A DNA stretch of 39,693 nt from an uncultured Rhodospirillales bacterium (GCA_903881515.1 CAIRTN010000163.1:1-39693), one strand, 5' to 3'. Shown: positions 17,993-27,965, counted from the first letter of the stretch. A program made the numbers and translations. Notes: generated by a model from the sequence alone, not told the origin.

Positions 17993-19790
17993 GGTCCGCC
18001 CGGTTCACCTGGGCCCCGTCGAAGCAACATTCACCCAACGCGATGACGGCGCGCTGCTCGTCGAATGCCCGCACCCGATGCCCCCCTATCCCGCACGGCT
18101 GACAGAGCGGTTGGTCCACTGGGCCAATGTCGCGCCTGACCGGGTGTTTCTGGCGCGGCGCGGGGAGGATCGCGCGTGGGTGAAGGTGACCTATGCCGAA
18201 GCCTATCGCTGCGTCCGTGCCATCGCCGGAGCATTACTGGCGCGTGGCCTGTCGGCGGAGCAGCCGGTGGCCATCCTGTCCGGGAATGGCATCGAGCATG
18301 CGCTGATCGGGCTCGCCTGCCTGCATAGTGGCATCCCGTATATTCCGGTCTCTGTGGCTTACTCTTTGATCTCGACCGACCACTCCAAGCTGAAACACAT
18401 CATCGCCCAGACGACACCCGGCCTGGTCTTCGCCGAGAATGCGTCGGCTTTCGCCAAGGCGATCTCGGCCGCGGTTCCCGAGCACGTCGAGATCGCAGCA
18501 GTACGTGGCACGGTGCCCGGACGGACGGTGACGCCTTATGACGCATTGACGGCACACGCCGAGACCGGCGTCGATGCCGCCTTCGCGGGGACCGGGCCAG
18601 ATACCATTGCCAAGATCCTCTACACGTCGGGCTCGACCGGCCAGCCGAAAGGCGTGATCAACACCCAGCGCATGCTGTGCGCCAATCAGATCCAGCTGCT
18701 GTTCTCCCTGCCGTTCATGGCCGAGGAGCCACCGGTGCTGGTGGACTGGCTGCCCTGGAATCACACCTTCGGCGGCAACCACAACACCGGCCTCGTGCTG
18801 TTCAACGGCGGCACGCTGTACATCGACGACGGCAAGCCACTGCCCGGTCCGTTGATGGAGGAGAGCATCGCCAACCTGCGCGAGATCTCGCCCACCATCT
18901 ATTTCAACGTGCCCAAGGGCTACGAGGAACTGGTGCGCTACCTCGCCGCCGAAACGGGCTTGCGCGAGACGTTCTTCACGCGCGTGCGGCTGACCTTCTA
19001 TTCCGGCGCCGGCCTCGCGCAGCATGTCTGGGACGAGATGGCGCGTCTGGCGCAGGCAACCATCGGCGAGACCATCACCATGTTGACCGGCCTCGGCTCG
19101 ACCGAGACCGCGCCCTTCGCCGTGGTTTGCCGCGCCGACTGCGCCGGCTCCGGCGTCGTCGGGCTGCCGGTGGCGGGGGTGTCGCTCAAGCTGGTGGCAA
19201 ATGGCGATAAACAGGAGGCACGGATCAAAGGGCCGAACGTAACGCCGGGCTACTGGCGCGACCCGGTCAAGACCGCCGAGGCGTTTGACGCCGAGGGCTG
19301 GTACAAATTCGGCGATGCCCTGCGCTTCGTCGATCCCGCCCGCCCGGAACTCGGCTTCGCGTTCGACGGACGGGTGACGGAGGATTTCAAGCTGGTCACC
19401 GGCACCTGGGTCAGCGTCGGGCCGCTGCGCGCGCGGATCGTCGCCGCCGGCGCGCCTTGGGTGCGCGATGCGGTGATCGCCGGAATCGATCAGGATTATA
19501 TCGCAATCCTGGTGGTCCCCGACGCCGCGCTCGGCCTGCCCACCGACAGCTTGCGGGCCGGACTGCAGGAATTGCTGCACGATCTGGCGAAACTGGCGAC
19601 CGGCACCTCCAGCCGGGTGGAGCGCGCCGCGCTGCTGACCGATGCTCTCTCGATCGATGCCGGCGAGGTCACCGACAAGGGCTCGCTGAACCAGCGCGCG
19701 GTGCTGCGCCATCGCGCGGCGTTGGTCGCGGCATTGTATGGCGAACCGCCACCGGCTTTCGTCGTGGCATTGCAGGGAGACACGCGATGA
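17985..19790 (+). CDS. AMP-binding acyl-CoA synthetase, feruloyl-CoA synthetase-like
   Basis: MAKVRPVHLGPVEATFTQRDDGALLVECPHPMPPYPARLTERLVHWANVAPDRVFLARR...ILYTSGSTGQPKGVINTQRMLCANQ...TGLGSTETAPF...GRVTEDFKLVTGTWVSVGPLRARIV. Confidence 0.88.
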   Translation: MAKVRPVHLGPVEATFTQRDDGALLVECPHPMPPYPARLTERLVHWANVAPDRVFLARRGEDRAWVKVTYAEAYRCVRAIAGALLARGLSAEQPVAILSGNGIEHALIGLACLHSGIPYIPVSVAYSLISTDHSKLKHIIAQTTPGLVFAENASAFAKAISAAVPEHVEIAAVRGTVPGRTVTPYDALTAHAETGVDAAFAGTGPDTIAKILYTSGSTGQPKGVINTQRMLCANQIQLLFSLPFMAEEPPVLVDWLPWNHTFGGNHNTGLVLFNGGTLYIDDGKPLPGPLMEESIANLREISPTIYFNVPKGYEELVRYLAAETGLRETFFTRVRLTFYSGAGLAQHVWDEMARLAQATIGETITMLTGLGSTETAPFAVVCRADCAGSGVVGLPVAGVSLKLVANGDKQEARIKGPNVTPGYWRDPVKTAEAFDAEGWYKFGDALRFVDPARPELGFAFDGRVTEDFKLVTGTWVSVGPLRARIVAAGAPWVRDAVIAGIDQDYIAILVVPDAALGLPTDSLRAGLQELLHDLAKLATGTSSRVERAALLTDALSIDAGEVTDKGSLNQRAVLRHRAALVAALYGEPPPAFVVALQGDTR

Positions 19791-21031
19791 GCCTTGCCGC
19801 CACCTGGAACGACGCCTGGCTGCTGGAAGGCGTGCGGACACCGTTCGCCGATTATGCCGGCGCCTTTGCGCAGGTCTCGCCGACCGATCTCGGCATCAAG
19901 GCGGCACGCGCGGTGCTGGCGCGGGCCAATGCCGATCCGGCTGAAATCGGTACCGTGATTACCGGCAATATGGCTCAGGCCAGTTTCGATACGTACATGC
20001 TGCCGCGCCATATCGGGCTGTATGCCGGCGCACCGGTCGAGACGCCGGCGCATATGGTGCAGCGGGTATGCGGCACCGGCATCGAGGTGCTGATGCAGGC
20101 CGCCGACGCGACCACGCATCGTGGGGTCGGCTTGGCATTGTGCGTCGGCGCCGAGTCGATGTCGCGCAACCCAGTTTCCGCTTACACGCACCGCAACGGC
20201 TTCCGCATGGGGCAGGTCGAGTTCAAGGATTTTCTGTGGGAGGCCCTGCTCGACCCCGCTGCCGGCGTGACCATGGGCGGCACGGCGGAGAACCTGGCAC
20301 GGCGATATCAGATTGGCCGCGAGGACGTGGACAGCTTCGCCGCACGCAGCTTCGATCGCGCGGTGGCGGCACAGCAGAGCGGGTTCCTCGACGGGGAGAT
20401 CGTGCCCGTTTCCAGCGAGGTGTTCAGCCGCGACGGCCTGCATGACCGCGCCATCCGGCTGGATCGCAAGACCGGCACTGTCACTGCCGATACCCATGTT
20501 CGTCCTTCTCCGGTCGAAACCCTTGCCAAACTGCGCCCGGCCTTCGGCGGGGTGCAGACCGGCGGCAATTCCTCCGCGGTGGTCGACGGTGCGGCGGCGG
20601 CATTGGTGTGCTCTGGCGCTTACGCTGCGAGCCATGGCCGTGAGCCGTTGGCCCGGATGGTGGCTGGCGTTGCGGTGGGCTGCGCGCCAGAGGTCATGGG
20701 CATCGGCCCGGTTCCGGCGATCGAGGCCCTGCTGGCACGCTGCGGCCTCGCTCTGAACGATATCGGCCGTTTCGAAATCAACGAGGCTTTCGGCGCACAG
20801 GTGATGGCCTGTGCGCGGGCATTGCGGCTTGACGCGGCGCGGCTGAACGTCAATGGCGGTGCGATCGCCATCGGCCATCCGCTGGGGGCAACCGGCGTGC
20901 GGCTGGCGGTCACGCTGGCGCGCGAATTGCGGCGTGCCGGGCTGCGCTATGGTATCGCTGCGGCCTGCATCGGCGGCGGGCAAGGGATCGCCCTGCTGAT
21001 CGAAAATCCTGACCATACGGAGACGAACTGA
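19787..21031 (+). CDS. Acetyl-CoA acetyltransferase (thiolase) family protein
   Basis: LLEGVRTPFADYAGAFAQVSPTDLGIKAARAVL...MVQRVCGTGIEVLMQAA...EINEAFGAQVMACAR...NVNGGAIAIGHPLGATGVRL...ACIGGGQGIA; ATG 19787, within ORF 19457..21031. Confidence 0.94.
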   Translation: MSLAATWNDAWLLEGVRTPFADYAGAFAQVSPTDLGIKAARAVLARANADPAEIGTVITGNMAQASFDTYMLPRHIGLYAGAPVETPAHMVQRVCGTGIEVLMQAADATTHRGVGLALCVGAESMSRNPVSAYTHRNGFRMGQVEFKDFLWEALLDPAAGVTMGGTAENLARRYQIGREDVDSFAARSFDRAVAAQQSGFLDGEIVPVSSEVFSRDGLHDRAIRLDRKTGTVTADTHVRPSPVETLAKLRPAFGGVQTGGNSSAVVDGAAAALVCSGAYAASHGREPLARMVAGVAVGCAPEVMGIGPVPAIEALLARCGLALNDIGRFEINEAFGAQVMACARALRLDAARLNVNGGAIAIGHPLGATGVRLAVTLARELRRAGLRYGIAAACIGGGQGIALLIENPDHTETN

Positions 21032-21792
21032 TGAATCTGCAAGGTGTTCCCGCCCTGGTGACCGGCGGGGCCTCCGGCCTCGGCGGCGCGACCGCCACTG
21101 CGTTGGCCGCCGCCGGCGCCAAGGTAACGGTGCTGGATATCAACCGCGACGCCGCGAGCGCCATGGCCGAGCGCATCGGCGGCATCGGCATAGCCTGTGA
21201 CGTGGCCGATGCCGACAGCGCCGAAGCCGCCGTCGCCCAGGCCGCCGCCGCGCATGGGCCGGCACGCATACTGGTCAATTGCGCCGGGATCGGCACCGCC
21301 GGGCGGATTGTCGGGCGTGACGGCCCGCTGGGCCTGCCGGCCTATGAGAAAGTGATCCGGGTCAATCTGATCGGCACGTTCAACCTGCTGCGCATCGCCA
21401 GCCAAGCTATGAGCACGCTGGACCCGCTGGAAGACGGCGAGCGCGGGGTGATTATCAACACCGCCTCGGTCGCCGCCTATGACGGACAGATCGGCCAGGC
21501 CGCCTACGCCAGCAGCAAAGCCGGCGTCGTCGGGCTGACGTTGCCAGCCGCACGCGAACTGGCACGCTTCGGGGTGCGGGTGATGACCATTGCTCCCGGC
21601 CTGTTCCTGACGCCGATGCTGAAATCGCTGCCCGAGGACATCCAGGCCAGCCTGGGCGCCTCGGTCCCCTTCCCGCCCCGGCTCGGCACGCCCGAGGAAT
21701 ACGCTGCGCTCGCGCTGCACATCATCGGCAACCGGATGCTGAACGGCGAGACAATCCGCCTGGACGGCGCGTTGCGGATGGCGCCGCGCTAG
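21031..21792 (+). CDS. SDR family oxidoreductase (3-hydroxyacyl-CoA dehydrogenase type-2-like)
   Basis: MNLQGVPALVTGGASGLGGATATALAAAGAKVTVLDINRD...GVIINTASVAAYDGQIGQAAYASSKAGVVGLTLPAARELARFGVRVMTIAPGLFLTPM; YASSK active site intact. Confidence 0.93.
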   Translation: MNLQGVPALVTGGASGLGGATATALAAAGAKVTVLDINRDAASAMAERIGGIGIACDVADADSAEAAVAQAAAAHGPARILVNCAGIGTAGRIVGRDGPLGLPAYEKVIRVNLIGTFNLLRIASQAMSTLDPLEDGERGVIINTASVAAYDGQIGQAAYASSKAGVVGLTLPAARELARFGVRVMTIAPGLFLTPMLKSLPEDIQASLGASVPFPPRLGTPEEYAALALHIIGNRMLNGETIRLDGALRMAPR

Positions 21793-21794
21793 GT

Positions 21795-23773
21795 TCAAGC
21801 AGCAACATCGGTGACCGAGGCCAGCAGCGACGCAATATCGTTGGACTGGGTATCAGGGCTCATGAAACGGAGATGTAAGTGGCCAGCATCGTCGACCGTG
21901 ACCCGCTCGGCATCGATGGCGAGGCGGCCGACCTGCAAGCTGAAACGCCCCTGCGGCAGCTCGCCGATCCCCCGCACGCAGGCGCCTGAGCGTGAAATAT
22001 CGGTCAGCATCCCATCCGCTGCCGGCTTGCCAACCACGGCGATACGGCAGGGCTGGTTGATAGGGTAGCGCGGGAAGGCACGCCGGGAGACATCGTCGGT
22101 CGAGGTGCGAACGGCGCGGATGACGGCACCGCGCAGGTCGCGCATCGCCTCGCCCAGCGTGGTGATCGCGTTGCGCACCTCGCGCGATTGGATGCCCGAT
22201 TCTCCTGCCTCGCGGGCAACATCGGTGATCAGCCTGGTGACGGACTGGTTCGCCTGCGCGGTCTGGCCGACATGGCGGGCAATTTCGGCGGTGGCGGCAC
22301 TTTGCTGCTCGACCGCCGCGGCGATTGAGCTGCTGACCTGATTGATCTCACCGATCGAGCCGCTCATCGCCTGAACCGCGCGCACCGCATTTTCAGTTGC
22401 GGTGCGGATGGCCGTCAATTCGCTGCCGATTTCGTGCGTCGCACGGGCGGTCTGTGCGGCGAGGCTTTTGACCTCCCCCGCTACCACGGCAAAGCCGCGC
22501 CCGGCCTCGCCAGCCCGCGCCGCCTCGATCGTGGCGTTCAACGCCAGGAGGTTGGTGCGGGCGGCAATCCCGGTGATCAACTCGGCAACGTCACCGACAC
22601 GACGTGTTTGTCCGGCAAGTGTTTCGATCACTTGCAGCAGTTGATCACCGCCTTGGACGGCACGCTCAGAGATGCGCGAGGCCTGCACAACCTGCTGCGA
22701 AATTTCATGGATCGAGGCCGAGAGCTGCTCGGCGGCGCTGGCGACAGTCTGCGTCGTGGCCATCGCCTCATCGGCAGCGCTCGCTGCCCCCTGGGCCGAC
22801 AAATCGGTGCGGCTGGCAGAGACAGCCATGATCTCTGCCCGGCCGTTGATCTCGGCTGTCGTCGAGGAGATGCGTTGCATTGCGCTGTTGGCCTCGGTCT
22901 CGACAGTGTCGGCCATGATCCGCAGCGCGTTTCGGCGTTGAATGGCCGCCTCGGTACGCTGGGCCTCGGCCTCCTCGCGCATGCGGGCGGCTGCCGACGC
23001 GGTATTGCGGAAGACGCCGATGGCCTCCGCCATCGCACCAATCTCACCCCGCCCGGCCAAGGCCGCGACATCCACCGCCAAATCATCCCGCGCGAGACGG
23101 CGCATTGCCGAGACCACCTGCTGCAACGCCCGCGTCAGACCCGCACCCAGCAGCCCGGCAACGACGAGCGAGATGCCAATAAGGAGCGCTGCGAGCCAAG
23201 ATGCCTTCTGGCGCATCCCGATACGGGTTTCCGCAAGAGTGGTTGCGGCGTCGCCGCGCAAGTCCTGCACCAGTTCGCGCAGTTCAGAAGCTGGGGACCG
23301 ATGACCTGATAACTGGCGTCAAGCCGCGCCGTCTGCGCCGTCGTCGGCCGCTGACCAGCCAGGCCCGCAAACGCAGTTGCGTAGGCTGCGGCGGACTGAC
23401 GGAGGTCGCCGAGCCGCTTGGCGATGTCCCGGCTGGCATCGTCATGCGCCTTATCGATTTCGGCGTGCAGGATGCGTAGCCCCTCGTCGGCACTGGCCAG
23501 CATGCTGGCATGGGTGGCGGCCTCATCGGATCGGGCGGTCGCGATGAAGCCGCGTTCTGCGATGCGCGCCCGCAGCACAGCCCTGTCGAAGGCAACCACC
23601 TTCTCGTGAATCCAGTTAGCCCTGTCAGACTCGACCTGCAGTGCCGTCACCGCCATATCCGACCAGATCATAAACCCAGCCAGCGAGAACAGGCCGAACA
23701 TGCCGATCGCGGCCAGCGCGCCGATCTGAATTCGTAGTCCCAGCGCGCTGACAGCCCGGAGGAGAATCTTCAT
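21795..23773 (-). pseudogene. Methyl-accepting chemotaxis protein with periplasmic helical sensor, HAMP, MCP signal and C-terminal PilZ domains; single frameshift near 23276-23290
   Basis: N-terminal ORF 23135..23773 (MKILLRAVSALGLRIQIGALAAIGMFGLFSLAGFMIWSDMAV...YQVIGPQLL). Continues in another frame in ORF 21795..23270 ([45 protein letters not shown]...HAMP...[42 protein letters not shown]...[37 protein letters not shown]). Confidence 0.9.
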
Positions 23774-23805
23774 GATGCTGTGAATTCCTGAACGCTGTTC
23801 ATCGG

Positions 23806-24129
23806 CTACTCGACAACGACCGACATCTTCATGCGCGGATGGATCGCGCAGCGGACGGTGAAGCGCCCAGCTTTGTCGAACAGCACATCGATCGTCTCAC
23901 CCGGCTTCTGCAGCCCCCGGTCGTGCGCGATATCCACCGCATCGATGATGTTGATGTTGTGAGAAGTATCGTCGCGATTGAGGAAGCGAATCTGATCCCC
24001 GGCCTTGAGACTGAGATTGGTCTTGTCGAATTTCTGACCAACCTGATCGATCTCGACTTTCGCAGCCGCCCAGGCACAGACGCTGGCGGTGAGGCAAAGG
24101 CCGGTGACTGCAATGATGAGATGACGCAT
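23806..24129 (-). CDS. Cupredoxin (amicyanin/plastocyanin-like) periplasmic protein
   Basis: MRHLIIAVTGLCLTASVCAWAAAKVEIDQVGQKFDKTNLSLKAGDQIRFLNRDDTSHNINIIDAVDIAHDRGLQKPGETIDVLFDKAGRFTVRCAIHPRMKMSVVVE; His...Cys-x2-His-x2-Met copper ligands. Confidence 0.9.
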   Translation of the reverse strand: MRHLIIAVTGLCLTASVCAWAAAKVEIDQVGQKFDKTNLSLKAGDQIRFLNRDDTSHNINIIDAVDIAHDRGLQKPGETIDVLFDKAGRFTVRCAIHPRMKMSVVVE

Positions 24130-24139
24130 CGTGCGGATC

Positions 24140-25450
24140 CTAGAAGTGGATGGCGGTCCAGGCGCTGAGGTAGAGCGCGTTGTTGTCGCCGGCATGGGCG
24201 GTGGCGCCGTCAAAGCGCGTATAGGCGACGAACTGCACCGCGAGCCGCAGATTCAGCCAGGTGAAACGGGAGTCCGGCTTGCCGAACGGGACATAGGCCA
24301 GCTCAGCGATGAACCCCTCGCTGTTCGGGCGGCCCGACGCGGTGGTCCAGTAAGCGGGGTCGAAGGTGCCGGCGCTGCGGAAATATTGAACTGACGGGGT
24401 CCATGTCGCGCCGAAACTATAGGAAACATCCGCCCGAACAGTATCCAGCCGGTCGGTCCGGCTGCTGGCCGCCAGCGTGGCGGCCTCATGGATATAGGTG
24501 GCATGGGCGGACAGGACGTCGGCTGTCACCTTCTTGGTGTCGGCCAGCCATTGCCAATTGGCATCGAGCGCGAGATCGGTGAACCGGTCGGCGCGGAGTG
24601 CCCCGGGCTGTGTCACGGCCGCGGTCAGACCATAGGTGCCAAGCTGAACGTAATGATTGTCGAACTGGTGCTGCACCGCAAAGCGCCAATACGGCACCGC
24701 ACCCTCAACCTTGCCGGCAACAGGCTGACCAAGGGCGACGCGCGTGTCGGCGCTGAGACCGCCATACAAGGCGGCTTCGACGTAGATCAGGTCGTCCCAC
24801 AACAGATAGGCGCTGGCGCCGGCAACCTGCTGGGCAAGCGCGCCGTCGATCAGGGCAGACGCTGCCGGCGTCGGGGCCAGAGAGGACCGGTTGTACGGAA
24901 AGCCCCAGGCGGGCGTGGAATTCCACAGGTCCTGCACGGTGGGGCTGTTGTTGAGCCCGATGCCGTAGACAATATCCGACTCCCCCACGCTCGCGTCGCT
25001 GGCGTAGCGGATATCGGCATTGTTCAGCGCCAGGCTTTTGCCAATGCCGTCGTAGTTGAGCTCGATAAATGCACCCGCATTGGCGGTGATGCGGCCGGCG
25101 TAATACAGCGATGCCTGATCGAACGCCGCATTATCGTTGCGGGCGAACCATCGGCTGGCCGGCGCCGGTTGATTGACGCTGGTATGGGTGAAGGAGGTCT
25201 GCACCATGGCGGCCAGCGGCGGGAAATGCGATTTGCCGTCGGTCGCGACATAACCGTAGAGCTTGAATTCCCGTCCATAGGGTTTCAGCTGGGGGCCAAA
25301 CGCCCCGACGTGACAGGCCGCGCAGGGCTGCCCGGTCTGCTCGGCGAAGCTTGGCAACGCGAGCGCCGGGCGAACTAGGAATGCCAGCAGGCAAGCAACC
25401 AACACTAAGCCGCGCCGGCCGGCTGGTTGGACAAGAGCAAAGCGCGCCAT
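24140..25450 (-). CDS. Mono-heme (CAACH) protein with predicted outer-membrane beta-barrel C-terminal region
   Basis: Signal peptide then LPSFAEQTGQPCAACHVGAFGPQLKPYGREFKLYGYVATDGKSHFPPL...; alternating beta-rich repeats; C-terminal ...ALYLSAWTAIHF ends in Phe. GTG alternative start at 25456. Confidence 0.8.
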   Translation of the reverse strand: MARFALVQPAGRRGLVLVACLLAFLVRPALALPSFAEQTGQPCAACHVGAFGPQLKPYGREFKLYGYVATDGKSHFPPLAAMVQTSFTHTSVNQPAPASRWFARNDNAAFDQASLYYAGRITANAGAFIELNYDGIGKSLALNNADIRYASDASVGESDIVYGIGLNNSPTVQDLWNSTPAWGFPYNRSSLAPTPAASALIDGALAQQVAGASAYLLWDDLIYVEAALYGGLSADTRVALGQPVAGKVEGAVPYWRFAVQHQFDNHYVQLGTYGLTAAVTQPGALRADRFTDLALDANWQWLADTKKVTADVLSAHATYIHEAATLAASSRTDRLDTVRADVSYSFGATWTPSVQYFRSAGTFDPAYWTTASGRPNSEGFIAELAYVPFGKPDSRFTWLNLRLAVQFVAYTRFDGATAHAGDNNALYLSAWTAIHF

Positions 25451-25507
25451 GAACACCCTGTGACTCGTTGAATCGAGCCATACTACGGCGGGGTGATTAA
25501 CGCTTCG

Positions 25508-27025
25508 TTACGTGGAACCAGACCGCAACGGCAGGTCGCGCATCAACCCGGCCACAACGACGGCCGCCAAGGTCACCGCCGCGCAGGCAATGAATGCGAT
25601 ATGGAACCCGCCTACCAGCGCGTCGCGCGCCAGCCCCTCCAGCGCCGGCGATAGAACGATCCGGCCTGGTCCCCGCAGCGAGCCAAGATCAAGCCGGCCG
25701 GCAAGCTCGGTTCCGGCCAGATGCAGGGTGAACCCGACCGACAGTACCGCGCCAACCAGGGTGCTGCCCAGTGCACTGCCCAGGCTGCGCAGCAGCAGCA
25801 GCGTGCCGGTGGCCGCGCCGACATCGCGCCGCTCGCAGGCGTTCTGCACCGCGACGACGCTGTTCGGCATACAGGTGCCGATGCCGAACCCAACGACAAC
25901 CAGCGCCGCAAGCACCAGCGCTGTAGGCGTGCTGGCGTTGGCCAGCGCCAGGCCCAGGAAGCCCAACACGGTCAACGACAGCCCGCCCATCATGATATTC
26001 CGCACCTTGCCGGTGCGGCGCGCCAGGTTGCCGCCGAGCATGGCCCCCGCCGTCGACGACAGTAGCAGCGGCACCAGCTGCGTCCCCGACGATGCCTCAC
26101 CCGCGCCGCGCACCAGTTGGAAAAACAGCGGCAGCAGGAACGTCGCCCCCAGGATCGCAGCCGAGCCGAGCAGGCCGATGCTGATGCCGCAGACAATCAC
26201 GCCGTTGGCGAACAGCCGCGGCGGCATCAACGGATCACGCGCCAGCCGCTGCTGCACAACCAGGCCGATGAAGCTGATCACTGTCACCGCTGCGGGCAGA
26301 AGCAGCGCAACACCAGCCTCGCCCTCCCCGGCCCAACTCAGCAAGGTGAGGAACGCTGTCACCGCCACGGTCAGCAGCGCCGCGCCGGCATAGTCGATCC
26401 GCGCCGGGCGGCGCACCACGCGCAGGATGCGCAGCGCGCGGCCCGAAGCGACGAAGGCCAGCGCGCAGATCGGCACATTGATCCAGAAGATCCAGTGCCA
26501 GGAAAAACTTTCGGTCAGCCAGCCGCCGATGATCGGCCCGGCGACGCTGGCCGAGGCCCAGGTACCGGCCATATAGCCCTGATACCTGCCACGTTCGCGC
26601 GGAGCGACGACGTCGGCGATCACCGCCTGGGCCATCGACATCAGCCCCGCGCCGCCGAGACCCTGCACCACCCGTGCCGCGATCAGTTGCGGCAGGGTCT
26701 GCGCCAGGGCACAGGCCACAGAGGCGATCCCGAACAACACGATCGCTGGCAGCAACAGCGCCCGCCGGCCAAAGATGTCGGACAGTTTGCCATAGATCGG
26801 CGTCGCCGCCGTCGAGGTGATCAGGTAGGCGGAGACGATCCAGGCCAACTGGCCGAAGCCGTTGAGGTCCGCCGCGATGGCCGGAACGGCCGGCACGACG
26901 ACTGTCTGATCCATCGCCGACAGGAATATGCACAGCATCACGCCAGACACCGCGCGGGTAATCTGCGCGTGCGTGAAGGCCTGCGGTGCCGGTGCGTCGC
27001 CCTGGATGGGTTGCGGTGCGTCCAT
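25508..27025 (-). CDS. MFS transporter, DHA2 family (EmrB/QacA-type drug resistance)
   Basis: MDAPQPIQGDAPAPQAFTHAQITRAVSGVMLCIFLSAMDQTVVVPAVPAIAADLNGFGQLAWIVSAYLITSTAATPIYGKLSDIFGRR...; about 14 hydrophobic segments. Confidence 0.92.
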   Translation of the reverse strand: MDAPQPIQGDAPAPQAFTHAQITRAVSGVMLCIFLSAMDQTVVVPAVPAIAADLNGFGQLAWIVSAYLITSTAATPIYGKLSDIFGRRALLLPAIVLFGIASVACALAQTLPQLIAARVVQGLGGAGLMSMAQAVIADVVAPRERGRYQGYMAGTWASASVAGPIIGGWLTESFSWHWIFWINVPICALAFVASGRALRILRVVRRPARIDYAGAALLTVAVTAFLTLLSWAGEGEAGVALLLPAAVTVISFIGLVVQQRLARDPLMPPRLFANGVIVCGISIGLLGSAAILGATFLLPLFFQLVRGAGEASSGTQLVPLLLSSTAGAMLGGNLARRTGKVRNIMMGGLSLTVLGFLGLALANASTPTALVLAALVVVGFGIGTCMPNSVVAVQNACERRDVGAATGTLLLLRSLGSALGSTLVGAVLSVGFTLHLAGTELAGRLDLGSLRGPGRIVLSPALEGLARDALVGGFHIAFIACAAVTLAAVVVAGLMRDLPLRSGST

Positions 27026-27080
27026 GCAGGCCCCCTGTTGCGCTGCAACATGTGGGGCTTTCCGCAACCCAAGTCCAGTG

Positions 27081-27965
27081 TCAGGCGGCTTGCGCCCGCG
27101 TCAGGGCTGCCAGCGCGGCCGCCGCACGCGCGCCGTCGGCGGCATCGGCCGGCCGCCAGGCCGGGCGCACCGCGCGCCAGCCGGCATGACCGGTCTGCGC
27201 CGCCAGGATCGCCTTCAGGATCGGCAGGAACGGTCCGGTGATCTGCGCACAGGCAGCCGTCATCGCCGCGGTGCCGGCCTCGCCCTGGAACATCGCCCGC
27301 ACCAGCGAGGGCACCAGATTGGCCATGCCGCAGATCGTGCCGACGCCGCCGGCCGCCAAGGCGCGGGCAATCTGCCGCTCATCGCCCACCAGCGCCCCCA
27401 CATCCGGCGCCGCGGCGCGGAACGCCAGGAAGCTGTTGAAATCGCCCGTGCTGTCCTTCACCCCGGCGACCACCGCGCCATAGCGCGCCCGCAACCGGCC
27501 CAGGGCCGCGGCAGGCACCGGCACACCGGATACCTGCGGAATATGGTACGCGGTCATCCGCAGCCGGTCGGAACCAACGCCGTCGATGATCATCGCGAAG
27601 GCATCCTCGATGCCCTGTTCGGTCACATCGCGGAAGTAGAATGGCGGCAAAACCATCGCATGCGTCAGGCCCAGGCTGAGTGCGTCGCGGGTAAGCCCGA
27701 CCGTCTCGGGGATGGCGGCGCAGCCGGTGCCCAACGCGATCTGCCCCGGCGCGATGCCGGCGGCGAGCAACGCTTCGGTCGCGGCCAGGCGCTCAGCGCA
27801 GGAGAAGGACGGGCCCTCGCCGGTGGTGCCGAACGGCACCACGCCATCGCAGCCGGCAGCCAGCAGCGACTTCGCGTGGCTGGTGAACTCGGCATGATCG
27901 ACACCGCCGGCGGCATCGAGCGGGGTGGCGAGCGCGACCCAAAGGCCGGTAATCTGATCGGACAT
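27081..27965 (-). CDS. Dihydrodipicolinate synthase (DapA) family aldolase/lyase
   Basis: 294 aa; GVVPFGTTGEGPSFS, YHIPQVSG (Tyr), GVKDSTGD (Schiff-base Lys), VGDERQIARALAAGGVGTICGMAN. Confidence 0.92.
   Translation of the reverse strand: MSDQITGLWVALATPLDAAGGVDHAEFTSHAKSLLAAGCDGVVPFGTTGEGPSFSCAERLAATEALLAAGIAPGQIALGTGCAAIPETVGLTRDALSLGLTHAMVLPPFYFRDVTEQGIEDAFAMIIDGVGSDRLRMTAYHIPQVSGVPVPAAALGRLRARYGAVVAGVKDSTGDFNSFLAFRAAAPDVGALVGDERQIARALAAGGVGTICGMANLVPSLVRAMFQGEAGTAAMTAACAQITGPFLPILKAILAAQTGHAGWRAVRPAWRPADAADGARAAAALAALTRAQAA

Noticed and set aside
18234-21016. Long minus-strand ORFs (18234..19841 and 19496..21016)
   Set aside because: Antisense to ligase and thiolase genes with clear motifs; no plausible start context or domain.
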